Origin: Sphingomonas sp. 1F27F7B
GTDB taxonomy: Bacteria; Pseudomonadota; Alphaproteobacteria; Sphingomonadales; Sphingomonadaceae
Direction of reading: 5' to 3'
DNA: 49,018 nucleotides
Assembly: GCF_005503355.1 (NCBI RefSeq)
Contig: NZ_SCMK01000031.1
Coordinates: 1 to 49,018, forward strand
This document shows positions 1 through 7,150 of the stretch, piece after piece; position 1 is the first letter of the stretch, and every line of letters starts with the position of its first letter. The notes under the pieces were generated by a model. It was given only the letters and a program-made list of their open reading frames with translations. It was not told where the DNA came from and did not search any database. The position numbers and the translations under genes were made by a program.

Positions 1-83
1 CGGTGTTGGGACTGGGTGGTGGGGCGGGAGGTGATGGCGGGGCCAGGGCGAGAGGGATGGGGTTCGCCGGATGCGCCTCGACC

Positions 84-1247
84 CTAGTTCCCCACCTCCA
101 CGCTCGCCTCCACCGACATGCCCGGCCGCAGCCGCGCCGCCGCGGCCTGGCCCGGATCGATCCGGATCCGCACCGCGATGCGCTGGGGGATCTTCACGAA
201 GTTGCCGGTGGCATTGTCGCTGCGGATCACCGCGAACTCCGATCCCGCCGCCGGCGCCAGTTGCTCGACCACACCGGTGAGCTTCGCGCTGCCCAGCGCG
301 TCCACCCGGAAACTCGCCTTTGCGCCCGGCCGGATCTTCGCCGTCTGCGCCTCCTTGAAATTGGCGGTTACCCAGAGCGTCGTCGGCACCAGCGCCATCA
401 ACTGGGTGCCGGCGGTGACATATTGCCCGCGCCGGCCGCCGATCTCGCCCAATTGCCCCGCCACCGGCGCACGGATCACCGTGTTCGCCAAGTCGATCTC
501 GGCAAGGTGCAGCGCCGCCCTGGCGGCATCCACCGCGGCGACCAGCCCGTCCTTGCTCACCGTCACGCTGCGGATGTCCTCGCTCGCCACCGTCCGCGCC
601 GCCTGGGCCTGCGCCACCGCCGACTGGGCGGTGCGCAGCGCGGCGAGCGCGGCGTCGCGATCGCGCCGGGTGATGAAGCCCTGCTTCGCCAGCGCATCGA
701 TCCGGTTGAAATCGGCCTGCGCCTTGGCGAGTTGCGCCTGGGCCGAAGCGACGGCCGCTTCCTGCGAGCCATAGGCCGCGGTCTTGGACGCCGCCTGTTG
801 CGGGTTGTTGGCGAGCGCCGCCTGGGCGCTGGCGACGTTCGCCTTCGCCTGGTCGACGCGCTGGCGATAGATGCGGTCGTCGATCGTCGCGAGCATGTCG
901 CCCGCCTTCACGGTCGCGAAGTCCTGCACCGGCACGTCGGTGAGATAGCCGCTCACCTGGGGGCTGATGATCGTCACCTGCCCGCGCACATAGGCGTTCT
1001 CGGTCGACTGGACGGTGCCGGCAAAGGGCCAGACCTGCCACGCCATCAGCACCGCGGCTATGCCCGCCGCGACCAGCAGCGCCGCGATCACGATGGCCGT
1101 CCAGGACAGCCTGGGCGGAATCCAGCGCCGCGCGGCGACTTCCGGCGTGGGCGGCGGGTCCGCGCCCTCGCTCGGCGCGGGGGCGGGGGCCGGGACCGGC
1201 CCGGGCTTCGCTTCCGCTTCGATCGCCGGGATGGTCGGCTCAGCCAT
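84..1247 (-). CDS. HlyD/EmrA-family periplasmic adaptor of a drug efflux pump
   Basis: Membrane fusion protein that would link an inner-membrane MFS pump to an outer-membrane channel. The 387-residue product has a Pro/Ala-rich cytoplasmic N-terminus, one membrane anchor (about residues 50-72), a first lipoyl half starting around TENAYVRGQV, a long Ala/Gln-rich coiled-coil hairpin (about 115-230), then the second lipoyl half (VIRAPVAGQLGEIGGRRGQYV) and a beta-barrel ending in EASVEVGN. This order is that of EmrA-like HlyD proteins. Its ATG overlaps the stop of the MFS gene by 8 nt, so the two are translationally coupled. No outer-membrane partner is visible in the remaining 83 bp to the left edge. 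The substrate cannot be told from the sequence. Confidence 0.9.
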   Translation of the reverse strand: MAEPTIPAIEAEAKPGPVPAPAPAPSEGADPPPTPEVAARRWIPPRLSWTAIVIAALLVAAGIAAVLMAWQVWPFAGTVQSTENAYVRGQVTIISPQVSGYLTDVPVQDFATVKAGDMLATIDDRIYRQRVDQAKANVASAQAALANNPQQAASKTAAYGSQEAAVASAQAQLAKAQADFNRIDALAKQGFITRRDRDAALAALRTAQSAVAQAQAARTVASEDIRSVTVSKDGLVAAVDAARAALHLAEIDLANTVIRAPVAGQLGEIGGRRGQYVTAGTQLMALVPTTLWVTANFKEAQTAKIRPGAKASFRVDALGSAKLTGVVEQLAPAAGSEFAVIRSDNATGNFVKIPQRIAVRIRIDPGQAAAARLRPGMSVEASVEVGN

Positions 1248-2925
1248 TCTTCGCTCCTGCTTGCTGCTCGGCCGCGGCGCGCGCCAGGTTCTGGCGCCGG
1301 ATCCGCAAGATGGGGATGAAGACCCAGACGATCGTTCCCGCCGCGATCGCCGCGATCAGCAGGAAAGTGTCGTTATAGGCCAGGATGTTCGCTTCGCGCG
1401 TCACGGTCTGCGAGAGGATCGTCGCGCCCTCGGCCTGGCGCAGATTGGGATCGATCAGCACGCGGCCATAGGCGGCTGCATTCTGCTGGAGCCGCTGCGC
1501 CACCAGCGGATCGCCGCTCGCCAGCTGCGCGACGATGGCATTGCTGTGCGCCCGCTCGCGGATCACCTGGAAGGTGCCGAGCATCGCCGATCCGAACAGG
1601 CCGCCCAGATTCTGGGTGATGCCGAACAGCGCCGAGAAGCTGACGAAATGAGTCGGGCCCTCGCGCAGCGCGCGCGTCAGCCCGATCAGCATCGCCGGGC
1701 CGATGAACAGCGCGCTGGCGAAGCCGAGCAGGGCCTGGCTGAAATACATGTCGTGCGGGCGGACGAGATTGGTCGAACCCGAATCGAGCCAGGCGCCCAG
1801 GCCGATCAACGCCAGCGCGATCAGGATCGGCTTGCCCAGGAACAGCGGATCGAGCGTCAATGCGCCGATCGCCACGCCGGCCAGCGTCGCGATCAGCACC
1901 ACCAGATAGAGCATCCGCATCTGATCATTGCCCATGCCCAGCACGGTGAGCAGCCCGGAGGCGCCGATCGTCTGCTCCGAAAGCACCACGCGCACCAGGA
2001 TCGAGACGAGGGCGAAGCGCACGATGTCGCGGCTCGCCAGCCAGCGCGTGTTGAGCAGGGGGCGTTCGCGGTGATGCTCGATCAGCCAGGCGATCGGCAG
2101 CAGCACGATCGCGCCGATCAGCGCCGGGGCGATCCACGGCGCCTCGAACCACCACAGCACCCGCCCCATGCCCAGCACTGCGCAGAGCAGGCCGATGCCC
2201 GCCGCGAAGATCGGGAAGGTCACGAAGTCGAGCGGCTCGAACACTTTCATCCGCTCGACCGGCGGCAGCACCAGCAAGCGCACCGCGGCCAGGCAGAACA
2301 GCGCCAGGCCCAGCTCGAAGAGATACATGGTCTGCCAGCGATCGGGCTCGAAGGCTTCGCTGGGGAAGAGGCGGGCGAGGGGGACGGCGATCTGCGGCAG
2401 GCTGATCGCGATCACGATGCCCTTCAGCCGGTGCTCGGGCGTCCAGGCCTGGACCATGTAGAGCAGGCCCACCGTGCTGCATGCGGCGGCCGCGATCCCG
2501 CTCAGCGCGCGCACCGCCACCGCCGTCGCGAAGCTGTGCGCGAGCAGGTGGCCCGCCGTGGTGAGCGCGAAGGCGCCGAGGAAGATCTGGGTGAACAGCC
2601 GGATGCCGAATTGCTGGCGGAACTTGATCAGCACCATGTTCGCGCAGACATTGGTCATCACATAGACGGTCGGCAGCCACTGGATCTCGGCCGAATAGAG
2701 CCCCAGCGACCCCTGCAACGTGGTAAGGTTGGCAGTGACGATCGCATTGCCCAGCGAGCCGGAGAGGATCACCAGCACCGCCACCGAGATATAGGCAGCG
2801 CGCCGGAAGGGTGGATGCCAGGGCGTGGGCGGCGATCCGGGGATGGGCGAGCGCTCGTGCGGGGCCGGTTGCCATACCGGCTGCTCCTCGGCCTTTGCCC
2901 CGTTCGTTGCCCCGTTCGTTGCCAT
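1240..2925 (-). CDS. MFS transporter, DHA2 (EmrB-like) drug:H+ antiporter family
   Basis: Proton-driven inner-membrane exporter. The product has about 561 residues with some 14 hydrophobic segments, the size expected for the DHA2/EmrB group. A hydrophilic N-terminal tail of about 45 residues precedes TM1, and the C-terminus is a short Arg/Ala/Gln-rich tail. The frame is open from 3009, but I prefer the ATG at 2925 (MATNGATNGAK), which is preceded by a weak GGGAT about 10 nt upstream; the longer N-terminus looks like leader sequence. It is the first gene of an operon with the HlyD adaptor, and its stop overlaps that gene's start. Specificity is unknown; the adaptor pairing suggests export of hydrophobic or acidic drugs across both membranes. 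Confidence 0.88.
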   Translation of the reverse strand: MATNGATNGAKAEEQPVWQPAPHERSPIPGSPPTPWHPPFRRAAYISVAVLVILSGSLGNAIVTANLTTLQGSLGLYSAEIQWLPTVYVMTNVCANMVLIKFRQQFGIRLFTQIFLGAFALTTAGHLLAHSFATAVAVRALSGIAAAACSTVGLLYMVQAWTPEHRLKGIVIAISLPQIAVPLARLFPSEAFEPDRWQTMYLFELGLALFCLAAVRLLVLPPVERMKVFEPLDFVTFPIFAAGIGLLCAVLGMGRVLWWFEAPWIAPALIGAIVLLPIAWLIEHHRERPLLNTRWLASRDIVRFALVSILVRVVLSEQTIGASGLLTVLGMGNDQMRMLYLVVLIATLAGVAIGALTLDPLFLGKPILIALALIGLGAWLDSGSTNLVRPHDMYFSQALLGFASALFIGPAMLIGLTRALREGPTHFVSFSALFGITQNLGGLFGSAMLGTFQVIRERAHSNAIVAQLASGDPLVAQRLQQNAAAYGRVLIDPNLRQAEGATILSQTVTREANILAYNDTFLLIAAIAAGTIVWVFIPILRIRRQNLARAAAEQQAGAKNG

Positions 2926-3061
2926 TGCGACATAATCCCGCGCGCGGCGGAACGATCCGCCAAAGGGGTTGCCTCTAGACCCCGGCATCGTCGCATGAAC
3001 ATCGCGCAATCGGCAACGCCCGGTTGCGCAAACTGCAACTGGGGTGGCCGGCAGGGGGTAC

Positions 3062-3077
3062 CCACAACCGCTTGTGG
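3062..3077. promoter_or_regulatory. Inverted repeat CCACAA-N4-TTGTGG in the efflux/nrdA divergent region
   Basis: Perfect 6-bp arms around a CCGC spacer, lying between the divergent efflux operon and nrdA. It has the size and symmetry of a repressor operator. It does not match the AT-rich NrdR box as I know it, so the regulator is unknown. It is nearer to the efflux start (about 140 bp) than to the nrdA start (about 415 bp). Confidence 0.35.
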
Positions 3078-3228
3078 TCTACCTGAGTCCTCCACGCTAA
3101 AAAATTTACCGTTCCGCGTTCGTTCTCTTGCCTTTCGGAAACCCTAGGAAAGTCCGCGCGTCGCGGCATTGCAGCAGATATGCAGGTGCCACGAACCGAG
3201 TCATTTTAGCGACGAAACGTTGTGGAAA

Positions 3229-3236
3229 TTAACCAT
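3229..3236 (+). promoter_or_regulatory. TTAACCAT, CtrA-like half-site upstream of nrdA
   Basis: The octamer TTAACCAT matches the half-site form of the alphaproteobacterial CtrA box. It sits inside the GANTC cluster, about 255 bp before the nrdA ATG. It is a single half-site with no TTAA-N7-TTAA partner, so binding is only a possibility. Confidence 0.3.
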
Positions 3237-3320
3237 TTCGGGTCTTGTGCGCGGACTCGGATTGGCACAATCTGTTGTGGTTGCACTGAGGGGCAAGCTC
3301 AAGCACTGGTGGACTCGCCG

Positions 3321-3338
3321 CCGCATACCCATATGCGG
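3321..3338. promoter_or_regulatory. Inverted repeat CCGCATA-N4-TATGCGG
   Basis: Perfect 7-bp arms with a 4-bp CCCA spacer in the nrdA leader, about 150 bp before the start codon. It could be a protein operator or a small RNA hairpin. No matching regulator gene lies nearby. Confidence 0.3.
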
Positions 3339-3443
3339 AGCGGGTCGATTCGTGCCTGGGACGAAGTGCGATGGACATGTTTTGTTCTTCGCACGCGGCC
3401 GTGTCGATGCTAGGATCGGCAGCCCCTTGAGTCGGGATTTGAT

Positions 3444-3462
3444 GCCTTCCCCGCGGGAAGGC
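3444..3462 (+). promoter_or_regulatory. Stem-loop just upstream of the nrdA ribosome-binding site
   Basis: GCCTTCCC-CGC-GGGAAGGC forms an 8-bp perfect stem with a 3-nt loop. It ends 15 nt before the AGGGG Shine-Dalgarno at 3478-3482. There is no T-run after it, so it is not a classical terminator. It could instead affect mRNA stability or translation of nrdA. Confidence 0.35.
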
Positions 3463-3490
3463 CGGTGAAGCTTTGTCAGGGGTGAGAGTC

Positions 3491-5422
3491 ATGGAATTCA
3501 GGGACACGGAAAACAGCGTGAACGAGACCGTCGCCGAAGCCCCCGCCACTGCCGGCAAGCCGGCTGCGAGCGATGCCACCAAGACGGCGAAGGTGCGCAA
3601 GCGGAACGACAGCAAGGCCGTCGCGCCGCGTGCGTTCGACGTCGAGGTCGATCATTCGCGCGACGCGCTGCTCACCGAGTTCGGCAAGGAGACGCTGCGC
3701 GACCGCTATCTGCTGCCCGGCGAGAATTTCCAGGACCTGTTCGTGCGCGTCGCCTCGGCCTATGCCGATGACCAGCCGCACGCCCAGCGCATCTATGATT
3801 ACATCTCGAAGCTGTGGTTCATGCCCGCCACTCCTGTTCTGTCGAACGGCGGCACCGGCCGCGGCCTGCCCATCTCCTGCTTCCTCAATTCGGTGCCGGA
3901 CAGCCTGAACGGCATCGTCGACACCTGGAACGAGAATGTCTGGCTCGCTTCGCGCGGCGGCGGCATCGGCACCTATTGGGGCAATGTCCGCGGCATCGGC
4001 GAGCCGGTCGGTCTCAACGGCAAGACCTCGGGCATCATTCCGTTCGTCCGCGTGATGGATTCGCTGACCCTGGCGATCTCGCAGGGTTCGCTGCGCCGCG
4101 GCTCGGCGGCCTGCTATCTCGACATCTCGCACCCGGAGATCGAGGAGTTCCTCGAGATCCGCAAGCCCTCGGGCGACTTCAACCGCAAGGCGCTGAACCT
4201 GCACCACGGCGTGCTGATCCCCGACGCGTTCATGGAAGCGGTGCGCAGCGGCGGCGAATGGGAGCTCAAGAGCCCCAAGGACCAGTCGGTCCGCGGCAAG
4301 GTCGATGCGCGCGCGCTGTTCCAGAAGCTGGTCGAGACTCGCCTCGCCACCGGCGAGCCATACATCGTGTTCGCCGACCACGTGAACTCGAACATGCCCA
4401 AGCATCACCGCGACCTGGGCCTCAAGGTCTCGACGTCGAACCTCTGCTCGGAGATCACCCTGCCGACCGGCAAGGACCATCTCGGCAACGAGCGCACCGC
4501 GGTGTGCTGCCTCTCCTCGCTCAACCTCGAGACCTGGGACGAGTGGAAGGGCGAGGCCGGGATGATCGAGGACGTGATGCGTTTCCTCGACAATGTGCTG
4601 CAGGATTATATCGACCGTGCCGAGCCGGGCATGGAAAAGGCCGCTTATTCGGCCAGCCGCGAGCGCTCGGTCGGGCTGGGCGTGATGGGCTTCCACTCCT
4701 TTCTCCAGGCGCGGGGCATCCCGTTCGAAGGCGCGATGGCCAAGAGCTGGAACCTGCGCATGTTCAAGCATGTGAAGTCGCAGGTCGATCAGGCCTCGAT
4801 GGCGCTGGCGGTGGAGCGCGGGCCGTGCCCGGATGCGGCCGACATGGGCGTGATGGAGCGCTTCAGCTGCAAGATGGCGATCGCGCCGACCGCGTCGATC
4901 TCGATCATCTGCGGCGGCACCAGCGCCTGTATCGAGCCGATCCCGGCGAACATCTACACGCACAAGACGCTGTCGGGCAGCTTCTCGGTCAAGAATCCCT
5001 ATCTGGAGAAGCTGCTCAGCGAGAAGAGCAAGAACTCGGATGCGGTGTGGAACTCGATCCTCGAGCAGGGGGGCTCGGTCCAGCATCTCGACTTCCTCAG
5101 CCAGGAAGAGAAGGACGTCTACAAGACCTCGTTCGAGATCGACCAGCGCTGGATCCTCGAGCTGGCCGGCGATCGCTCGCCCTATATCGACCAGGCCCAG
5201 TCGCTGAACCTGTTCATCCCGGCGGACGTCGAGAAGTGGGACCTGCTGATGCTCCACTTCCGCGCCTGGGAGCTTGGCATCAAGTCGCTCTATTATCTCC
5301 GCTCCAAGTCGGTGCAGCGCGCCGGCTTCGCGGGCGGCGTGGAGGCCGACAACACGATCGAGAAGCCCCAGTTCAACCTGGGTGAGAGCACCGATTACGA
5401 CGAGTGCCTGGCCTGCCAGTAA
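3491..5422 (+). CDS. nrdA: Ribonucleoside-diphosphate reductase class Ia, alpha subunit, lacking ATP-cone
   Basis: Catalytic subunit that reduces NDPs to dNDPs. With the ATG at 3491 (AGGGG eight nt upstream) it has 643 residues, against about 760 in E. coli. Visible catalytic elements are C130 (SCFLN, first redox cysteine), N317-L-C319-S-E321 (thiyl-radical cysteine with its Asn and Glu), a CC pair at 339-340 (second redox cysteine), the radical-transfer tyrosines Y601-Y602 and a C-terminal C639-L-A-C642 re-reduction pair. The N-terminus is a low-complexity Ala/Lys/Thr stretch of about 48 residues instead of the ATP-cone of E. coli NrdA. Its partner nrdB lies 1.7 kb downstream in the same orientation. 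Confidence 0.96.
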   Translation: MEFRDTENSVNETVAEAPATAGKPAASDATKTAKVRKRNDSKAVAPRAFDVEVDHSRDALLTEFGKETLRDRYLLPGENFQDLFVRVASAYADDQPHAQRIYDYISKLWFMPATPVLSNGGTGRGLPISCFLNSVPDSLNGIVDTWNENVWLASRGGGIGTYWGNVRGIGEPVGLNGKTSGIIPFVRVMDSLTLAISQGSLRRGSAACYLDISHPEIEEFLEIRKPSGDFNRKALNLHHGVLIPDAFMEAVRSGGEWELKSPKDQSVRGKVDARALFQKLVETRLATGEPYIVFADHVNSNMPKHHRDLGLKVSTSNLCSEITLPTGKDHLGNERTAVCCLSSLNLETWDEWKGEAGMIEDVMRFLDNVLQDYIDRAEPGMEKAAYSASRERSVGLGVMGFHSFLQARGIPFEGAMAKSWNLRMFKHVKSQVDQASMALAVERGPCPDAADMGVMERFSCKMAIAPTASISIICGGTSACIEPIPANIYTHKTLSGSFSVKNPYLEKLLSEKSKNSDAVWNSILEQGGSVQHLDFLSQEEKDVYKTSFEIDQRWILELAGDRSPYIDQAQSLNLFIPADVEKWDLLMLHFRAWELGIKSLYYLRSKSVQRAGFAGGVEADNTIEKPQFNLGESTDYDECLACQ

Positions 5423-5496
5423 TGGCGGGCGGTGGCTCCGGGCGCCGGCATACCGCAAGCGTCTGGCTCGATTCCGGGGCCGGTGAGGGTGGACCG

Positions 5497-5919
5497 ATGA
5501 GATTGGATGCCATGAACCAGAATATGGGATGCACGCTGATGGCGGCCGGCGCTGCGGCCGTGCTGCTGCTCGTCCTGCTGATCGGCTGGCCGCAGTATCG
5601 CGTCTATTCGCAGCGGTTGGCCGGTGAGGCCGCGCTGGCCGAGGCTCAGTCCTCGCGCCAGGTCGCCATTCTCGAGGCGCGCGCCAAGAAGGAAAGCGCG
5701 ACGCAGCTCGCCGAAGCCGAAGTGATCCGCGCCCGCGGTGCCGCACAGGCCAATGCCATCCTGCAGAATAGTCTGGGCGGGCCCGAGGGCTATCTTCGCT
5801 ATCTGCAGATCCAGGCGCTCGAATCGAGCAAGGCCTCGCTAATCTACGTGCCGACCGAGGCGGGGCTGCCGATCACGGAATCGCGCCGGATCAAGCAGCC
5901 GGCAGAGGCGGGCGACTGA
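5497..5919 (+). CDS. Membrane-anchored protein resembling only the C-terminal tail of SPFH/prohibitin proteins
   Basis: 140 residues, with start ATG 5497 preceded by GAGGGTGG. One N-terminal membrane segment (about residues 16-34) is followed by an Ala/Glu/Arg-rich helix (EAALAEAQ...EARAKKESATQLAEAEVIRARGAAQANAIL) and then YLRYLQIQALESSKASLIYVP and TEAGLPI. That end closely resembles the tail of stomatin/prohibitin-type SPFH proteins, but the SPFH core that should lie between anchor and coiled coil is absent. It follows nrdA by 74 bp and is convergent with the DUF2171 gene. The function is unknown. A role in membrane microdomain scaffolding is only analogy. Confidence 0.75.
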   Translation: MRLDAMNQNMGCTLMAAGAAAVLLLVLLIGWPQYRVYSQRLAGEAALAEAQSSRQVAILEARAKKESATQLAEAEVIRARGAAQANAILQNSLGGPEGYLRYLQIQALESSKASLIYVPTEAGLPITESRRIKQPAEAGD

Positions 5920-6008
5920 TGCGCGCGCGCGGCCACCGCGTACGCGATCCGCGCCGCGCCGGCCGTGATGCGGCGGCGCGGGCCGGAGCCGCGCACCGCC
6001 TGCTGGCA

Positions 6009-6272
6009 TCAGGCCTCTTCCTCGAAGATCTCGACGGCGTTGGCCGCGGTGGCCGACAGGCGCACCTTGTCCCCTTCCACGCCGGCGACCAGGCCGATCG
6101 AGACATAATGGTGATGCCCGGCATGGCTGCCGGTCGCGCCTGCGATTTCGGCGCCGGAATCCTTCCTGGTCAGCTTGATCCGGTTGCCCTCGACCTTGTC
6201 GACGGTGCCGACATGGACGCCGTCGGCGCCGATCACTTCCATATGTTCCTGGATTGCGCGCACATCGGTCAT
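6009..6272 (-). CDS. DUF2171-family small protein
   Basis: 87 residues. IQEHMEVIGADGVHVGTVDKVEG, a KLTRKD segment and the His-rich GHHHYV stretch are characteristic of DUF2171 proteins, which look like small PRC-barrel-type beta folds. The function is not established. The acidic C-terminus (EIFEEEA) is typical. It lies on the opposite strand between nrdA and nrdB and is divergent from the lipoprotein gene at 6374. Family assignment is from memory of the signature; no catalytic role is claimed. Confidence 0.8.
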   Translation of the reverse strand: MTDVRAIQEHMEVIGADGVHVGTVDKVEGNRIKLTRKDSGAEIAGATGSHAGHHHYVSIGLVAGVEGDKVRLSATAANAVEIFEEEA

Positions 6273-6373
6273 TCCGGGTCTCCTTGGGGGGATGGTTCAC
6301 TCGCTCAACGCACGCGGCCGGGAAACGATGCGGCCGTCCGCGCCGCCTGTCGTCCATCCGAAAGGGAGATCGC

Positions 6374-6718
6374 ATGAACCCTGTCCGCACATCCTGGCGC
6401 GCCTTGCCTCTCGCTGCTTTCCTGCTGCTCGCCGCGTGCGCCAAGCAGGTGCCGAGCGCCGTCCAGCCCGAGGCGCCGGGCTTTCTGCTCGGCCTGTGGC
6501 ACGGCTTCATCTTCCCGGTCGCCTGGTTCCTTTCGCTGCTGATGCCCGAAGTCGCCGTCTATGCCGTGCCCAACAATGGCGGCTGGTATGATTTCGGCTA
6601 TTTCCTCGGCATCTGCGTGTTCGGCGTCGGCGCCAATCGCGGGCACCGGGTGACGCGCATCGTCTATCGCGACCGCATCGTGCGCGAGCGCGGCGGCCGG
6701 GTGATCGACCACGAATGA
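6374..6718 (+). CDS. Small putative lipoprotein with hydrophobic segments
   Basis: 114 residues. The start ATG 6374 has AAAGGGAG upstream. The N-terminus is a lipoprotein signal with lipobox LLAAC (Cys about 23). Two further hydrophobic stretches follow (FLLGLWHGFIFPVAWFLSLL and FGYFLGICVFGVG), separated by a conserved-looking PNNGGWYDF motif, then a basic tail. It resembles a widespread uncharacterised family of bacterial envelope proteins. Its stop overlaps the next gene's start (ATGA), which suggests a small envelope operon that runs into nrdB. Confidence 0.7.
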   Translation: MNPVRTSWRALPLAAFLLLAACAKQVPSAVQPEAPGFLLGLWHGFIFPVAWFLSLLMPEVAVYAVPNNGGWYDFGYFLGICVFGVGANRGHRVTRIVYRDRIVRERGGRVIDHE

Positions 6719-6936
6719 CGCGCAGCATCGCCTTGATGGCCGGGCTGGCCAGCGCCGCGGGCGCCGCGGGGCTGACGGTGCTCGTCCGCCCCGGCTGGGC
6801 GTGCCGCGCGCTCGGCCTGCCCGAGGCGGAGGCGACGGCCTATGCCCTGCGCATCGCCGGCATGATGCTCTTCGCGCTCGGCCTGTTCCTCGGCGGCTTC
6901 GCGGCGGTGTTCACGCTGGCGGGAGGGGTGGCATGA
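6715..6936 (+). CDS. Small two-segment membrane protein
   Basis: 73 residues, mostly hydrophobic: TM1 about 7-28 and TM2 about 45-70, Ala/Gly/Leu rich. The start overlaps the preceding stop by 4 nt and its own stop overlaps the next start by 4 nt, so it is an internal cistron of a coupled series. No family recognised. Codon use is like its neighbours, and the tight coupling is the main reason to believe it is real. Confidence 0.6.
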   Translation: MTRSIALMAGLASAAGAAGLTVLVRPGWACRALGLPEAEATAYALRIAGMMLFALGLFLGGFAAVFTLAGGVA

Positions 6937-7145
6937 GCAACCCCCTGGTCGGCGCCTTCTCGTTCTTCGGGATTCTGGGCGGGGTCTTCACGCTGGCGCC
7001 ACGTCTCGTCGCTGCCCGCCTGCTCGGTAATGACGATCCCGGCCCGGAAGGGCTGCGCGGCATCCGGACCGGGGGCGTGATCCTCCAGTTCGCTGCAGCG
7101 ATCCTCGCTTCGATCTTCCTCTATTCTCAGTTCGTCACGGAGTAA
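6933..7145 (+). CDS. Small membrane protein directly upstream of nrdB
   Basis: 70 residues. The ATG at 6933 overlaps the previous TGA. Two hydrophobic segments (about 4-24 and 46-66) flank a polar loop with NDDPGPEGLRGIRTGG. It ends 5 bp before the nrdB ATG, and the GGAG for nrdB overlaps its last codons, so it is probably cotranscribed with nrdB. No family recognised. Confidence 0.6.
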   Translation: MSNPLVGAFSFFGILGGVFTLAPRLVAARLLGNDDPGPEGLRGIRTGGVILQFAAAILASIFLYSQFVTE

Positions 7146-7150
7146 CCCCA

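Larger units (their letters stand above)
3085..3490 (+). promoter_or_regulatory. nrdA leader with a cluster of seven GANTC (CcrM-type) sites
   Basis: GANTC occurs at 3085, 3198, 3254, 3312, 3347, 3429 and 3486, the last directly abutting the nrdA ATG. Random expectation for about 405 bp is 1 to 2. In alphaproteobacteria GANTC is methylated by CcrM, and hemimethylation is read by GcrA at cell-cycle promoters. A TTAACCAT octamer, which resembles a CtrA half-site, lies at 3229-3236. The stretch has no convincing gene. Apart from these sites it holds inverted repeats at 3062, 3321 and 3444. Confidence 0.5.

Noticed and set aside
3062..3077. NrdR box
   Set aside because: The CCACAA-N4-TTGTGG repeat lacks the AT-rich core of NrdR boxes and no tandem partner is present.
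1015..3147. Long plus-strand open frame opposite the efflux genes
   Set aside because: Arg/Gln/His/Asp-rich composition of an antisense shadow in GC-rich DNA; the minus strand encodes clear HlyD and MFS proteins.
3476..5746. 756-codon minus-strand frame opposite nrdA
   Set aside because: Shadow frame; nrdA on the plus strand has all catalytic motifs.
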